From: Flammeovirgaceae bacterium
GTDB lineage: Bacteria; Bacteroidota; Bacteroidia; Cytophagales; Cyclobacteriaceae
Length of the DNA: 56,693 bases
Reading direction: 5' to 3'
NCBI GenBank assembly: GCA_023251155.1
Contig: JAHEZH010000001.1
Location: 1-56,693, forward strand
The notes below the pieces were generated by a model. The model ran no database searches and had not been told where the DNA came from. It was given only the letters and a program-made list of their open reading frames with translations. The position numbers were made by a program, and so were the translations under genes. Positions 24,513 through 33,421 of this stretch are shown here, one piece after another (within the stretch, counting starts at the first letter, position 1; each line of letters begins with the position of its first letter).

Positions 24513-25505
24513 ATGAGATTAGCCGTTGTGGGTGCCACTGGTTTAGTGGGCCAGGAAATTCTGAAAGTGCTCGCTGAGCACAACTTTGAGTTTGACGAAC
24601 TTTATCCGGTTGCTTCCAGCAAAAGCGTGGGTAAGGAAATTGAATACAAGGGTAAGAAGTACACGGTGAAGAGCATGGAAGAAGCAGTAAAGCTTGCTCC
24701 CGATATTGCAATATTCTCAGCAGGTGGAAGTACTTCACTGGAATGGGCACCAAAGTTTGCTGCTGTGAAGACTACCGTGATTGATAACTCTTCCGCATGG
24801 CGCATGGATCCTACTAAAAAACTGATTGTGCCTGAAATCAATGGAGACACTCTTCAAAGCGAAGATTTGATTATTGCCAACCCGAATTGTTCCACCATTC
24901 AGATGGTTTTGGTTTTAGCTCCATTGCACGCAAAGTATAAAATCAAGCGCATCGTGGTTTCCACCTATCAGTCGGTAACAGGTACAGGTAAGAATGCCGT
25001 AGAGCAGCTGATGAATGAACGCAATGGGGTCGATGGACCAAAAGTGTACCCTCACCCGATCGATATGAATGTGCTTCCTCATATTGATGTGTTTCTCGAT
25101 AACGGGTACACCAAAGAGGAAATGAAAATGGTGAACGAGACCAGAAAAATATTAGGTGATCAATCCATCAACATCACTTCCACGACGGTACGTGTACCCG
25201 CCATCGGTGGTCACTCGGAAGCCGTAAACGTAGAGTTTGAAAATGAATATGACCTGAAGGAGGTACGTACCATTCTCGAAAATACGGCAGGAGTAGTGGT
25301 GAAAGACGATGTGAAAAACAACGTGTACCCCATGCCTATTCACTCGCACGGTAAAGATGAAGTATTTGTAGGCCGTTTGAGAAGAGATGAATCGCAGCCC
25401 AAAACACTGAACATGTGGATTGTGGCCGACAACCTGAGAAAAGGTGCGGCTACCAATGCGGTGCAGATTGCGGAGTTTCTTAAAGCTAAAGACCTCGTCT
25501 ATTAA
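24513..25505 (+). CDS. asd: aspartate-semialdehyde dehydrogenase
   Basis: A 330-residue NADP-dependent enzyme that reduces beta-aspartyl phosphate to aspartate semialdehyde, the branch point of lysine/diaminopimelate, methionine and threonine synthesis. The Rossmann motif is VGATGLVGQEIL at residues 6-17. The catalytic cysteine is Cys126 in ANPNCSTIQM, and the active-site histidine lies in GGHSEAVNVEF. SSAWRMD is the conserved phosphate-binding segment. Length and order are typical. It is monocistronic with terminator 25533-25553 close behind. Because diaminopimelate feeds peptidoglycan, it connects to murF-alr elsewhere in the window. Confidence 0.98.
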   Translation: MRLAVVGATGLVGQEILKVLAEHNFEFDELYPVASSKSVGKEIEYKGKKYTVKSMEEAVKLAPDIAIFSAGGSTSLEWAPKFAAVKTTVIDNSSAWRMDPTKKLIVPEINGDTLQSEDLIIANPNCSTIQMVLVLAPLHAKYKIKRIVVSTYQSVTGTGKNAVEQLMNERNGVDGPKVYPHPIDMNVLPHIDVFLDNGYTKEEMKMVNETRKILGDQSINITSTTVRVPAIGGHSEAVNVEFENEYDLKEVRTILENTAGVVVKDDVKNNVYPMPIHSHGKDEVFVGRLRRDESQPKTLNMWIVADNLRKGAATNAVQIAEFLKAKDLVY

Positions 25506-25532
25506 TCGATAACATCCTTTTTGCTAAGAAGA

Positions 25533-25553
25533 GCCCGGTTCTACCGACCGGGC
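25533..25553 (+). terminator. Rho-independent terminator after asd
   Basis: GCCCGGT at 25533-25539 pairs with ACCGGGC at 25547-25553. Flanking AAGAAG and TTCTTTTATT extend the stem with one bulge and give a T tract. It lies 28 bases past the asd stop. Confidence 0.9.
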
Positions 25554-25650
25554 TTCTTTTATTTGCACTAATCTCTCTGGAAAAACGTCTATCAACCCAA
25601 CACTGATTTTTTCGTTTCTAATCATCAACTTCTGAACGTGAAGAATTCAG

Positions 25651-25658
25651 TATTTTTG
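25651..25658 (+). promoter_or_regulatory. -7 box upstream of lemA
   Basis: TATTTTTG at 25651-25658 matches TAnnTTTG and is 21 bases before the lemA start. A -33 TTTG at the standard 19-base spacing is not evident. Confidence 0.4.
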
Positions 25659-25679
25659 TAAATCAATAACCCAAAAAAT

Positions 25680-26258
25680 ATGAGTAAAGGATTAATTGCA
25701 GTACTTGCCGTTGTCGGTATTATAGTCGTTTTTGTAGGAGGGTTCTTCCTATGGGGAACAGGTGTGTATGACAGCGCCGTAAAAGCGCAAGAAGGAGTAA
25801 ACAATGAGTTTGCTGATGTTCAGGCGGCCTATCAGCGCAGAGCGGACCTGGTTCCTAACCTGGTGGCTACTGTAAAAGCGGCCGCTGAAAATGAAAAAGG
25901 TATTCTGACACAAGTAACACAGGCCCGTGCCGGTATTGTGGGTGCAAAAACTCCCGAAGATCTGGAATTAGCCGGACGTAAAATCAATACGGCTATCAAT
26001 CTTGCTTTCGAGGCCTATCCGCAAATTCGCTCTACTGAAAACTTCCAGGAATTACAATCGCAACTGGAAGGCACCGAAAACCGAATCAACGTAGCACGCC
26101 AGCGTTACAATGCTTCCGTAGCACAATACAACACGTATGTAAGAGGGTACTTCAAAAAATCGGCATTGAATTTCTTTGGCGATGGTGAAGACTTCTCTCC
26201 CCGCAAAGGCTTTGAAGCTTCTGCTGGTTCAGAAAAAGCTCCTGAGGTTAAATTCTAG
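25680..26258 (+). CDS. lemA: LemA-family membrane-associated protein
   Basis: A 192-residue protein with one N-terminal transmembrane helix (residues 4-27, LIAVLAVVGIIVVFVGGFFLW) followed by a long helical domain. NNEFADVQAAYQRRADLVPNLVATVKAAAENEKGILTQVTQARA is the LemA signature. YNASVAQYNTYVRGYFKKSALNFFG is the usual end of the family. LemA is of unknown biochemical role; in other Bacteroidota it is next to TPM-domain genes, but here the neighbour is a DUF2059 gene 31 bases downstream, probably the same transcript. Confidence 0.95.
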   Translation: MSKGLIAVLAVVGIIVVFVGGFFLWGTGVYDSAVKAQEGVNNEFADVQAAYQRRADLVPNLVATVKAAAENEKGILTQVTQARAGIVGAKTPEDLELAGRKINTAINLAFEAYPQIRSTENFQELQSQLEGTENRINVARQRYNASVAQYNTYVRGYFKKSALNFFGDGEDFSPRKGFEASAGSEKAPEVKF

Positions 26259-26289
26259 GCACATTTTTATTTAACCCAAAAACCCCACA

Positions 26290-26733
26290 ATGAAAAAAGT
26301 ATTCATTATCGCTTTTGTATTGTTCACATCGGTGTATACACAAGCTCAGGAAAGCAAAACCTACACCGCTACTTTAAAGAAATACCTTGAAGTAAGTGGC
26401 TCGATGGCTGCATTTAAATCAGCCACCACTACAATGATGTCACAATTCAAATCCATGTATTCAAGTGTCCCTAATGATGTATGGTCAGAGCTGGAGAAGG
26501 AACTCTCTACCACTTCATTAGATGATCTGGTCAGCCTGCTTGCACCGGTGTATAGCAAGCACCTGAGCGAAAATGATTTGAAAGAAGTGATTAAATTCTA
26601 CGATTCGCCTGTTGGCAAAAAGCTTTCGTTGGAAACTCCAGCCATTATGCAGGAATCGATGACTGTCGGCCAAACCTGGGGAATGAAAATTGGCGAAAAG
26701 GTGCAGGCAAAAATGAAAGAAAAGGGATATTAA
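26290..26733 (+). CDS. secreted DUF2059-domain protein
   Basis: A 147-residue protein with a signal peptide (MKKVFIIAFVLFTSVYTQAQE). The mature part is helical and ends with the DUF2059 signature LAPVYSKHLSENDLKEVIKFYDSPVGKKLSLETPAIMQESM. The domain is widespread in periplasmic proteins of unknown function. It begins 31 bases after lemA and shares the bidirectional terminator at 26764-26796 with infB on the other strand. Confidence 0.88.
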   Translation: MKKVFIIAFVLFTSVYTQAQESKTYTATLKKYLEVSGSMAAFKSATTTMMSQFKSMYSSVPNDVWSELEKELSTTSLDDLVSLLAPVYSKHLSENDLKEVIKFYDSPVGKKLSLETPAIMQESMTVGQTWGMKIGEKVQAKMKEKGY

Positions 26734-26763
26734 TTCCCACGCACAACCAGTGCTATACAACAA

Positions 26764-26796
26764 AAGAGCCGCTCCTTAAATCAGGGAGCGGCTCTT
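26764..26796. terminator. bidirectional terminator between DUF2059 gene and infB
   Basis: AAGAGCCGCTCC at 26764-26775 pairs perfectly with GGAGCGGCTCTT at 26785-26796, 12 bp with a 9-base loop. A CTGTTTAT tract lies on the plus side and TTTTG on the minus side. It separates two convergent genes. Confidence 0.92.
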
Positions 26797-26819
26797 CTGT
26801 TTATACCCGGTAAGAGAGC

Positions 26820-29675
26820 TTACACTCGCTTCACTTCTTTCATTTCATAGCTTTCAATTACATCGCCCACTTCAATATTGACAAAGTTTTCGATACCAAT
26901 ACCGCAATCAAATCCTGATTTCACTTCGCTCACATCGTCCTTGAAACGTCTCAGTGTACTCAGCTTACCAGCATAGATTACAATACCTTCGCGGATAAGG
27001 CGAATTGGATTAGCCCGTTTGATGTATCCATCGGTAACCATACATCCGGCAATAGTGCCCACTTTAGAGATCTTGAATACTTCGCGAACATCGGCATTAC
27101 CAACAATCACTTCTTCAAACTCTTTCTCGAGCATACCTTCCATCGCCGCCTTCACATCATTAATGGCATCATAGATGATGGAATAATGGCGGATTTCGAT
27201 TTCTTCGTTCTCTGCCAGCTTGCGCGCAGAAACAGAAGGGCGTACCTGGAATCCAAGGATGATCGCATCGGCTGTTGAAGCCAGCAATACATCTGACTCG
27301 GAGATCTGACCCACCGCTTTGTGAATGATACTTACTGCCACCTTCGGTGTCGTCAGTTTCAACAATGAATCGGAAAGTGCTTCCACCGATCCGTCCACGT
27401 CACCTTTCACTATCACATTCAATTGCTTGAATGAGCCGATCGCCAAACGTCTGCCGATTTCATCCAGTGTAATGTGTTTCTTGGTGCGTATGCTTTGCTC
27501 ACGGATAATCTGACTACGTCTGTTGGCAATCTCTCTTGCTTCGCGATCAGACTCCACTACCTGCAATTTCTCACCGGCTTGTGGTGCGCCATCCAGACCA
27601 AGTACCTGTACCGGTGTAGAAGGCTCTGCCGATTTCACGCGCTTGCCGGTATCATCAAACATCGCTTTCACACGACCATAATTTGAACCTGCCAGAATGA
27701 TATCGCCTACTTTCAATGTTCCGTTCTGAACCATCAATGTGGTTACATAACCACGTCCTTTATCCAGGGTAGCTTCGATGATAGAACCCGAAGCTTGTTT
27801 ATCCGGATTTGCCCGCAGGTTTAATATTTCTGCTTCCAGCAATACTTTTTCCAGAAGGTCGGTAATACCAACACCTGTTTTTGCCGAAATCTCCTGCACC
27901 TGGTATTTACCACCCCAGTCTTCCACAAGGATGTTCAGCTTGGAAAGTGACTCGCGTACTTTCTGCGGGTTAGCTCCCGGTTTATCAATTTTATTGATTG
28001 CAATGACAATCGGCACTCCCGCCACCTGTGCGTGGTTGATGGCTTCTTTGGTCTGAGGCATGACATCATCATCGGCCGCGACCACAATGATGGCAATATC
28101 CGTCAGCTTGGCACCCCGTGCACGCATCGCGGTAAACGCTTCGTGACCGGGAGTATCAAGGAACGCGATCTTATGACCACTTTTTGTAGTTACATCATAG
28201 GCACCAATGTGCTGAGTGATACCACCCGCTTCCTGTGCCGTTACTTTTGTGTTTCTGATATAATCGAGCAAAGAAGTTTTACCATGATCTACGTGACCCA
28301 TGATGGTAACAATAGGAGCACGGGGCTGAAGATCTCCTTCAGCATCTTCTTCCATTGCCTCTTCTTCTTCTCCTTCTGTAGTCGTGAATTGTACTTCGTA
28401 GCCAAATTCATCGGCAATTACGGTAATACCCTCTGCATCCAGGCGCTGGTTGATTGAAACAAACATACCCAGGCTCATACAGGTAGAGATTACTTCATTC
28501 ACCGATACGTTCATCAGCGATGCCAGGTCGTTGGCCGAAATGAATTCGGTTACCTTAAGCACTTTGGATGATTCGCTCTCCTGCTGCAGACGTTCATCTT
28601 CCGCATCCGATACGGCCTGGCGTTTTTCCTTGCGGTATTTGGCTCCTGAGAATTTCTTCTGTCCTCCGCTCAGCTTCGCCAATGTAGCACGCACCTGATC
28701 CTGAATTTCTTTTTCAGTAGGTTCTGCTTTCTGCACGCGTGGAGGAAGTGGTCCTCGTCGCTGCTGCGAAGGCGGTTGCGGGCGTTGTCCGCCCTGGCCG
28801 GTATTTGGCCCGGAATGTTGCGGGCGCGTATCCGGAACATTTGGCAAGCGCTTGCGAGGACGCTTGTGCTTTGCATCGTTGTTGTTATTCCCTGCAGACG
28901 GCTGTTCCTTTTTCTTCTCTACAGGCAGCTCAATACGATCCACCACTTTAAGGCCTTTCAGCTTATCTGCTCTGGCGGTGATCAATTCTTTCTCCGGCTC
29001 GGCAGCAGGCTCAGGAGTGGTTACCACTACGGGAGGAACAACTTCTGGGGTCTCCACCTTTTTCTCGGGTTGTTTCACTTCGGCAACAGGCGTTTTTTCA
29101 ACTTCTGCTTTCGGCTCAACAACTTTCACTTCCGGTTTTACTTCTGCCTTGGGCTCGGGCTTCGTTTCGGCCTTTACCTCCGGTTTCGTTTCTACCTTTA
29201 CTTCCGGCTTTATTTCTTCTTTTTTCTTCGGATCGAGATCGATTTTTCCAAGAACTTTAATGCCTTCCAGTTTTGGTTTTTCACTTTCTACTTTCTCAGG
29301 TTTTGCTTCCTCTTTAGCAGGGACAACCGTTTCTTTTGGCTTTACGATTTCTTTTGATCCGAGATTTTTAATCAGAATGCGATCTTCTTCTTCCGTCTTT
29401 TTACGCGGAGGTTCTACTACTTCCGGCTGTTGAATACTTACATTTTCAGTATGCTTGGTTCCAATCGTAAGGTTAGAGGCTTCCAGTTTTTCGGATGCCG
29501 AAGAGGCATACTCTTTTGACAACATGGCAAACTGCTCAGCGGTCAATTTCGCGTTAGGGTTGTTCTCTACCGTAAAGCCTTTTTTACCGAGAAATTCCAA
29601 TATGGTATTATGACCCACATTGAGTTTTCGCGATGCTTGACCTAACCGTATCATTTTTTCTTCTGCCATGCTCAA
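26820..29675 (-). CDS. infB: translation initiation factor IF-2
   Basis: A 951-residue GTPase that delivers initiator fMet-tRNA to the 30S subunit and promotes subunit joining. The N-terminal third is a charged disordered region, including a repetitive [23 protein letters not shown] stretch. The IF2_N segment appears both at the start ([25 protein letters not shown]) and mid-protein. The G domain has GHVDHGKT at residues 460-467, DTPGHEAF as G3 and NKIDKPGA as G4. The C-terminal IF2 domains follow. Two ATGs (29675 and 29669) are possible. It is last in rimP-nusA-infB, 45 bases after nusA. Confidence 0.98.
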   Translation of the reverse strand: MSMAEEKMIRLGQASRKLNVGHNTILEFLGKKGFTVENNPNAKLTAEQFAMLSKEYASSASEKLEASNLTIGTKHTENVSIQQPEVVEPPRKKTEEEDRILIKNLGSKEIVKPKETVVPAKEEAKPEKVESEKPKLEGIKVLGKIDLDPKKKEEIKPEVKVETKPEVKAETKPEPKAEVKPEVKVVEPKAEVEKTPVAEVKQPEKKVETPEVVPPVVVTTPEPAAEPEKELITARADKLKGLKVVDRIELPVEKKKEQPSAGNNNNDAKHKRPRKRLPNVPDTRPQHSGPNTGQGGQRPQPPSQQRRGPLPPRVQKAEPTEKEIQDQVRATLAKLSGGQKKFSGAKYRKEKRQAVSDAEDERLQQESESSKVLKVTEFISANDLASLMNVSVNEVISTCMSLGMFVSINQRLDAEGITVIADEFGYEVQFTTTEGEEEEAMEEDAEGDLQPRAPIVTIMGHVDHGKTSLLDYIRNTKVTAQEAGGITQHIGAYDVTTKSGHKIAFLDTPGHEAFTAMRARGAKLTDIAIIVVAADDDVMPQTKEAINHAQVAGVPIVIAINKIDKPGANPQKVRESLSKLNILVEDWGGKYQVQEISAKTGVGITDLLEKVLLEAEILNLRANPDKQASGSIIEATLDKGRGYVTTLMVQNGTLKVGDIILAGSNYGRVKAMFDDTGKRVKSAEPSTPVQVLGLDGAPQAGEKLQVVESDREAREIANRRSQIIREQSIRTKKHITLDEIGRRLAIGSFKQLNVIVKGDVDGSVEALSDSLLKLTTPKVAVSIIHKAVGQISESDVLLASTADAIILGFQVRPSVSARKLAENEEIEIRHYSIIYDAINDVKAAMEGMLEKEFEEVIVGNADVREVFKISKVGTIAGCMVTDGYIKRANPIRLIREGIVIYAGKLSTLRRFKDDVSEVKSGFDCGIGIENFVNIEVGDVIESYEMKEVKRV

Positions 29676-29720
29676 ATTTGACTATGATTTATCGGATTAA
29701 CGTGATTCTGCTATTAAATT

Positions 29721-30962
29721 TTATTCAAATTCCTTCTTCAACACTCCGAGAACGTTTTCTACGGTCTCTTCTTCCAGATCAGTTCTGCGAACCAGTTCTT
29801 CCTTATTTAAACTCAATACACTCTTGGCGGAATCCAGACCGATGCGTTTAAGTTCATCGATAACCCAGCTTTCAATTTCATCGCTGAATTCATCCAGATC
29901 CACATCTTCTTCATGAATTTCATCCAATTCGCGGAATACATCGATTTCCATACCCACCAGACGGCTGGCTAACTTGATGTTCAATCCACCCTTACCTATG
30001 GCCAACGACACCTGGTCTGGCTTCAGGTAAACCGAAACCCTTCCCTTCTCCTTATCTATTTTCACGCTTACAATCTTGGCAGGGCTCAATGCCCGCTGCA
30101 CGTAAAGTTCGAGGTTTTCGGTGTAGTTAATCACATCGATGTTCTCATTCTGCAGTTCGCGCACAATAGCATGAATGCGTGATCCTTTCATTCCCACGCA
30201 AGCTCCTACCGGATCAATGCGATCGTCATACGATTCTACCGCTACTTTGGCACGTTCGCCTGGTTCGCGTACGATTTTCTTGATCGTAATCAATCCGTCA
30301 TATACTTCCGGCACTTCCTGTTCGAAAAGACGCTCCATGAAAACCGGAGAGGTTCTTGACAAAACAATTTTAGGATTACCGTTCACCATTTCTACTTTGT
30401 GTACAATGGCTCTTACATTTTCTCCCTTGCGGTACCTGTCCTTGGGAATTTGCTCTGTGCGGGGTATAGCCACTTCATTTCCTTCTCCATCGGTAAGCAG
30501 TACTTCACGGCTCAGGGTCTGGTACACTTCACCGGCCATGATTTCGCCTACGATGTCTTTATACTTCTGGAAAAGAATATCTTTTTCAAGATCCTTTACT
30601 TTCTGCATCAGTGTCTGGCGGGCGGTGGTCACCGCTCTGCGACCGAAATCTTCAATACCTACCTGCTCAGAAACCTCTTCACCCACTTCAAAATCAGGTT
30701 CAATTTTCTTGGCTTCTGTCAAGCTGATTTTATCATGATCCCAGATGTCTTCTGAGTCATCATCAACGATCTCGCGGATACGATAAATTTCCAAATCTCC
30801 CTTGTCCGCATTGATAATGATGTCGAAATTATCATCCACGCCATATTTTTTGCGGATCATATTACGAAACACATCTTCCAGGATGCGGATCATGGTGGGT
30901 CGGTCGATGTTCTTCTGCTTGGCGAAGTCTGCAAACGACTCAATTAAATGGGTAATGTCCAT
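29721..30962 (-). CDS. nusA: transcription termination/antitermination factor NusA
   Basis: A 413-residue RNA polymerase-binding factor. Order: the NusA N-terminal domain (residues 1 to about 130, THLIESFADFAKQKNIDRPTMIRILEDVFRNMIRKKYG), an S1 domain (GEIMAGEVYQTL onward), KH1 (VGACVGMKGSRIHAIVRELQNENIDVINY) and KH2 (VSLAIGKGGLNIKLASRLVGMEIDV). A short helix-hairpin-helix-like tail (residues 370-413) replaces the acidic repeats of E. coli NusA. NusA controls pausing and hairpin termination, which makes the hairpin in this operon's own leader notable. It lies 8 bases after rimP. Confidence 0.97.
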   Translation of the reverse strand: MDITHLIESFADFAKQKNIDRPTMIRILEDVFRNMIRKKYGVDDNFDIIINADKGDLEIYRIREIVDDDSEDIWDHDKISLTEAKKIEPDFEVGEEVSEQVGIEDFGRRAVTTARQTLMQKVKDLEKDILFQKYKDIVGEIMAGEVYQTLSREVLLTDGEGNEVAIPRTEQIPKDRYRKGENVRAIVHKVEMVNGNPKIVLSRTSPVFMERLFEQEVPEVYDGLITIKKIVREPGERAKVAVESYDDRIDPVGACVGMKGSRIHAIVRELQNENIDVINYTENLELYVQRALSPAKIVSVKIDKEKGRVSVYLKPDQVSLAIGKGGLNIKLASRLVGMEIDVFRELDEIHEEDVDLDEFSDEIESWVIDELKRIGLDSAKSVLSLNKEELVRRTDLEEETVENVLGVLKKEFE

Positions 30963-30970
30963 CTCAATTA

Positions 30971-31441
30971 TTATTTAAACGATACCAATACAAATGCTTT
31001 TTCTATTTCTCCGTAACCCAGTTCCCTGGGTTTTATTTCTTTTTTCTTACCCTCTCCTGTTTCCTGGTCCAGCGTAAGGTGGTCTTCACCTGCCGCGGCA
31101 AGCTTTCCCTGAATGATGGTTTTATCCTTCAGGTGGACTTTCAGACTGCGGCCTACATTCTTCTTAAACTGTCGTTTCAGTTTAAGAGGCTGATCCAATC
31201 CTGGAGTGGTCACTTCCAGCAGATACTGGTCATCCACCAGATTGGTATCGTCCAGTGCTTTGGACAAATCCCTGCTGATGTTGGCAATGTCATCAATGTT
31301 CACCCCTTTATCTCCATCAATAATGATCACCATTTTTTTTGATGGACCGTGTTTCAGGGAAAAGAGTACGTCCACAATAAAAAGACTTTCATCTTTCAGG
31401 GTGGCCTGAGCCAGATTGCGGATTTTATCGTTCAATTCCAT
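30971..31441 (-). CDS. rimP: ribosome maturation factor RimP
   Basis: A 156-residue protein needed for 30S subunit maturation. The N-terminal domain has MVIIIDGDKGVNIDDIANISRDLSKALDD and YLLEVTTPGLDQPLKLKRQFKKNVGRSLKVHLKD, the RimP signature; an SH3-like C-terminal domain with IIQGKLAAAGEDHLTL follows. It is the first gene of rimP-nusA-infB. The start at 31441 is preceded by CTTTTATTATACTGTTT with no Shine-Dalgarno, and by a terminator-like hairpin at 31457-31480. Confidence 0.96.
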   Translation of the reverse strand: MELNDKIRNLAQATLKDESLFIVDVLFSLKHGPSKKMVIIIDGDKGVNIDDIANISRDLSKALDDTNLVDDQYLLEVTTPGLDQPLKLKRQFKKNVGRSLKVHLKDKTIIQGKLAAAGEDHLTLDQETGEGKKKEIKPRELGYGEIEKAFVLVSFK

Positions 31442-31456
31442 AAACAGTATAATAAA

Positions 31457-31480
31457 AGAGGGGACTTTGCGGTCCCCTCT
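31457..31480 (-). promoter_or_regulatory. terminator-like hairpin in the rimP-nusA-infB leader
   Basis: AGAGGGGAC at 31457-31465 pairs perfectly with GTCCCCTCT at 31472-31480. On the minus strand the stem is followed by TTTTATTATACTGTTT and then the rimP ATG. It lies downstream of the predicted transcription start (about 31498), so it is inside the operon leader and fits an attenuator. A TTTATTTTT tract on the plus side means it could also act on plus-strand transcripts. Confidence 0.7.
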
Positions 31481-31503
31481 AGTTTATTTTTAAGAAGTTG
31501 ATG

Positions 31504-31534
31504 CAAAGTTAACTGATTTTTATTTTATCGCAAA
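31504..31534 (-). promoter_or_regulatory. textbook Bacteroidota promoter of rimP-nusA-infB
   Basis: On the minus strand TTTG (31534-31531) is followed after exactly 19 bases by TAACTTTG (31511-31504). This matches TTTG-N19-TAnnTTTG. Transcription should start near 31498, giving a leader of about 56 bases. Confidence 0.8.
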
Positions 31535-31572
31535 TAATTGTGTTCTTTGACCAGTATTGCCCCTCGTTACTC

Positions 31573-32580
31573 ATGTATAAAGTTGTACGATTTTTAGTTA
31601 TTGGCTTTGGTATTCTCCTTCTTGCCGGCTCTTGCAAAAAGGAAAAACCAAAGGACGAAAAGCCTCAGCGAACAGTAGCTGTTCCTGCTTTTAATGCCGA
31701 CTCTGCCTTTCAGTTTGTCAGGCAACAGGTGGAGTTTGGCCCACGTGTACCGAACACAGAAACGCACCGGAAGGCAGCCGGTTACCTTATTAGCCGATTA
31801 AAGAATTCGGGTGCAAGTGTCATCGAACAGAACTTTGAAGCCACTACCTACGACAACCAAAAGCTGAAGCTCAAAAATATCATTGCCTCTTTTGCCCCCG
31901 AAAAACAAAAGCGGTTACTGCTGGCTGCACACTGGGATACGCGCCCCTTTGCAGATAAAGATGAAGAAAAGAAAGATGCGCCCTTTGATGGTGCCAATGA
32001 TGGTGCCAGCGGAGTAGGCATTCTGCTGGAGATTGCCCGGCAGCTTCAATCTGCACCCAATGCCCCCGCTGTGGGTGTCGATATTATTCTCTTTGATGGT
32101 GAAGACTGGGGTGAAAAAGATCATGATCACAAAGAGTATGACTTGCCGGAAGGGCTTCTCTCCTGGTGGTGCCTGGGTTCACAGTATTGGGCCAGGCATA
32201 AACACAAAGCCAACTACTCGGCTAACTATGCCATTTTGCTGGATATGGTAGGTGCAAAACGTGCTCACTTCTACCGCGAAGGATTGTCGCTGGAATTTGC
32301 TCCGCGCGTGGTTGAAAAGGTATGGAACACCGCCGAGCGAATTGGCTACTCTGATTTTTTTGTAAAACAGAATGTGGGGGAAATTACAGACGACCACCAG
32401 TTCATGAACCGGATTGCCAAAATACCTACTGTTGATATCGTTGATTACCGGCCGGGGGTTGGCTTTTTTGGCGATTATCATCATTCTACCAAAGACAATC
32501 TGGAGCTGATCAGTAAAGAGACATTAAAAGCAGTTGGTCAAACATTGATGACCATTATCTACGACGAAGAAGCGCTTTGA
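31573..32580 (+). CDS. M28-family peptidase or glutaminyl cyclase-like lipoprotein
   Basis: About 335 residues from ATG 31573, which gives a lipoprotein signal with Cys21 (LLLAGSC); the upstream GTG frame at 31540 would mask it. The zinc peptidase fold shows HWDTRPFAD (ligands His120 and Asp122), DGANDGASGVGILLEIAR (Asp143) and LFDGEDWG (Glu177). Later HHSTKDNLELIS supplies another histidine. This set is shared by M28 aminopeptidases and secreted glutaminyl-peptide cyclotransferases, and the EDWG text leans toward the cyclase group. It should act on the outer or inner membrane facing the periplasm. arfB follows 12 bases later. Confidence 0.85.
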   Translation: MYKVVRFLVIGFGILLLAGSCKKEKPKDEKPQRTVAVPAFNADSAFQFVRQQVEFGPRVPNTETHRKAAGYLISRLKNSGASVIEQNFEATTYDNQKLKLKNIIASFAPEKQKRLLLAAHWDTRPFADKDEEKKDAPFDGANDGASGVGILLEIARQLQSAPNAPAVGVDIILFDGEDWGEKDHDHKEYDLPEGLLSWWCLGSQYWARHKHKANYSANYAILLDMVGAKRAHFYREGLSLEFAPRVVEKVWNTAERIGYSDFFVKQNVGEITDDHQFMNRIAKIPTVDIVDYRPGVGFFGDYHHSTKDNLELISKETLKAVGQTLMTIIYDEEAL

Positions 32581-32592
32581 TTTTTCAAACTT

Positions 32593-33006
32593 ATGCCGCA
32601 AAACAAAATCGATATCCAACGTATAAAACCAGAGCTTGTCTTCTCTACCTCCCGCAGCAGCGGCCCGGGCGGCCAGAATGTAAACAAGGTCAACAGCAAG
32701 GTGACTTTGAAATGGGACATCAGTCAGTCACCCTCGCTGACCGATGAATTGAAAAATCATCTGTTAACGAAACTGGCTTCGCGTATCACTACGGAAGGTG
32801 TTCTGATGATTGTCGCACAAGACAACCGCTCACAGATTCAAAACAAAGAAGAAGTGGTGCTGAAGCTTGAAAAGCTGCTCATCAAAGCTTTCGAAGAAAA
32901 GAAACCGAGAAAATCTACCAAGCCATCGAAATCTTCGGTTCAAAACCGCATAGAAAAGAAAAAGAAGAACTCTGAGAAGAAACAATGGAGACAAAAGATT
33001 GACTAG
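32593..33006 (+). CDS. arfB: ribosome rescue peptidyl-tRNA hydrolase ArfB
   Basis: A 137-residue release-factor-like hydrolase that frees peptidyl-tRNA from ribosomes stalled on mRNA ends. The catalytic GGQ is at residues 26-28 in SSGPGGQNVNKVNSKV. The C-terminal tail is long and basic (KKPRKSTKPSKSSVQNRIEKKKKNSEKKQWRQK), which in ArfB enters the empty mRNA channel. Length and architecture fit exactly. No ssrA or smpB gene is visible here. It starts 12 bases after the M28 peptidase gene. Confidence 0.95.
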   Translation: MPQNKIDIQRIKPELVFSTSRSSGPGGQNVNKVNSKVTLKWDISQSPSLTDELKNHLLTKLASRITTEGVLMIVAQDNRSQIQNKEEVVLKLEKLLIKAFEEKKPRKSTKPSKSSVQNRIEKKKKNSEKKQWRQKID

Positions 33007-33421
33007 GCTTTTCGCTTAAGTGCTTTTCCGCTTTTAAAAATCCTCTCCCCTTCATAAGTAGTGCTTTTTCTTCCATTTCATACATCCGTTGGATTAGACG
33101 TAGAGCCCTACTGCATTTTGTTTCATGCACTAATGACTGGGCACCCTGAACCATTATTGAAACGTAAAACACATCTCGTTTTTACGATTGCATTAAGGGA
33201 AAAGACCCGCATCCGTTCTTGAATCCGCATGTGAACGCGAATGATGGCAACCCGCTTTTTAAAAGGAAGAATTGCTTATAACATTTTCTTTAATAATTCC
33301 ATGATCTGTTGCTATTAACAATCGGATGGAGAAAATAGTACGTTGGAAAGTATAGCGGGATAACAGCAATCTGTGATCGGTGGGCGGATTCTATTTTTGT
33401 ATACCGTAATCACAAAAGCAA
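33007..33421. other. gene-free intergenic stretch
   Basis: Between arfB and the collagen-like gene I see no convincing gene. A minus-strand frame of 85 codons (32915-33172) overlaps the arfB end and has no recognisable motif. The only supported element is the -7 box at 33392. No clear terminator follows arfB. Confidence 0.6.
33392..33399 (+). promoter_or_regulatory. -7 box upstream of the collagen-like gene
   Basis: TATTTTTG at 33392-33399 matches TAnnTTTG and is 22 bases before the start codon. A matching -33 TTTG is not clear. Confidence 0.4.

Noticed and set aside
32915-33172. An 85-codon minus-strand frame over the arfB end.
   Set aside because: It overlaps arfB and has no signature. 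The arfB reading frame is strongly supported, so this is most likely a shadow.
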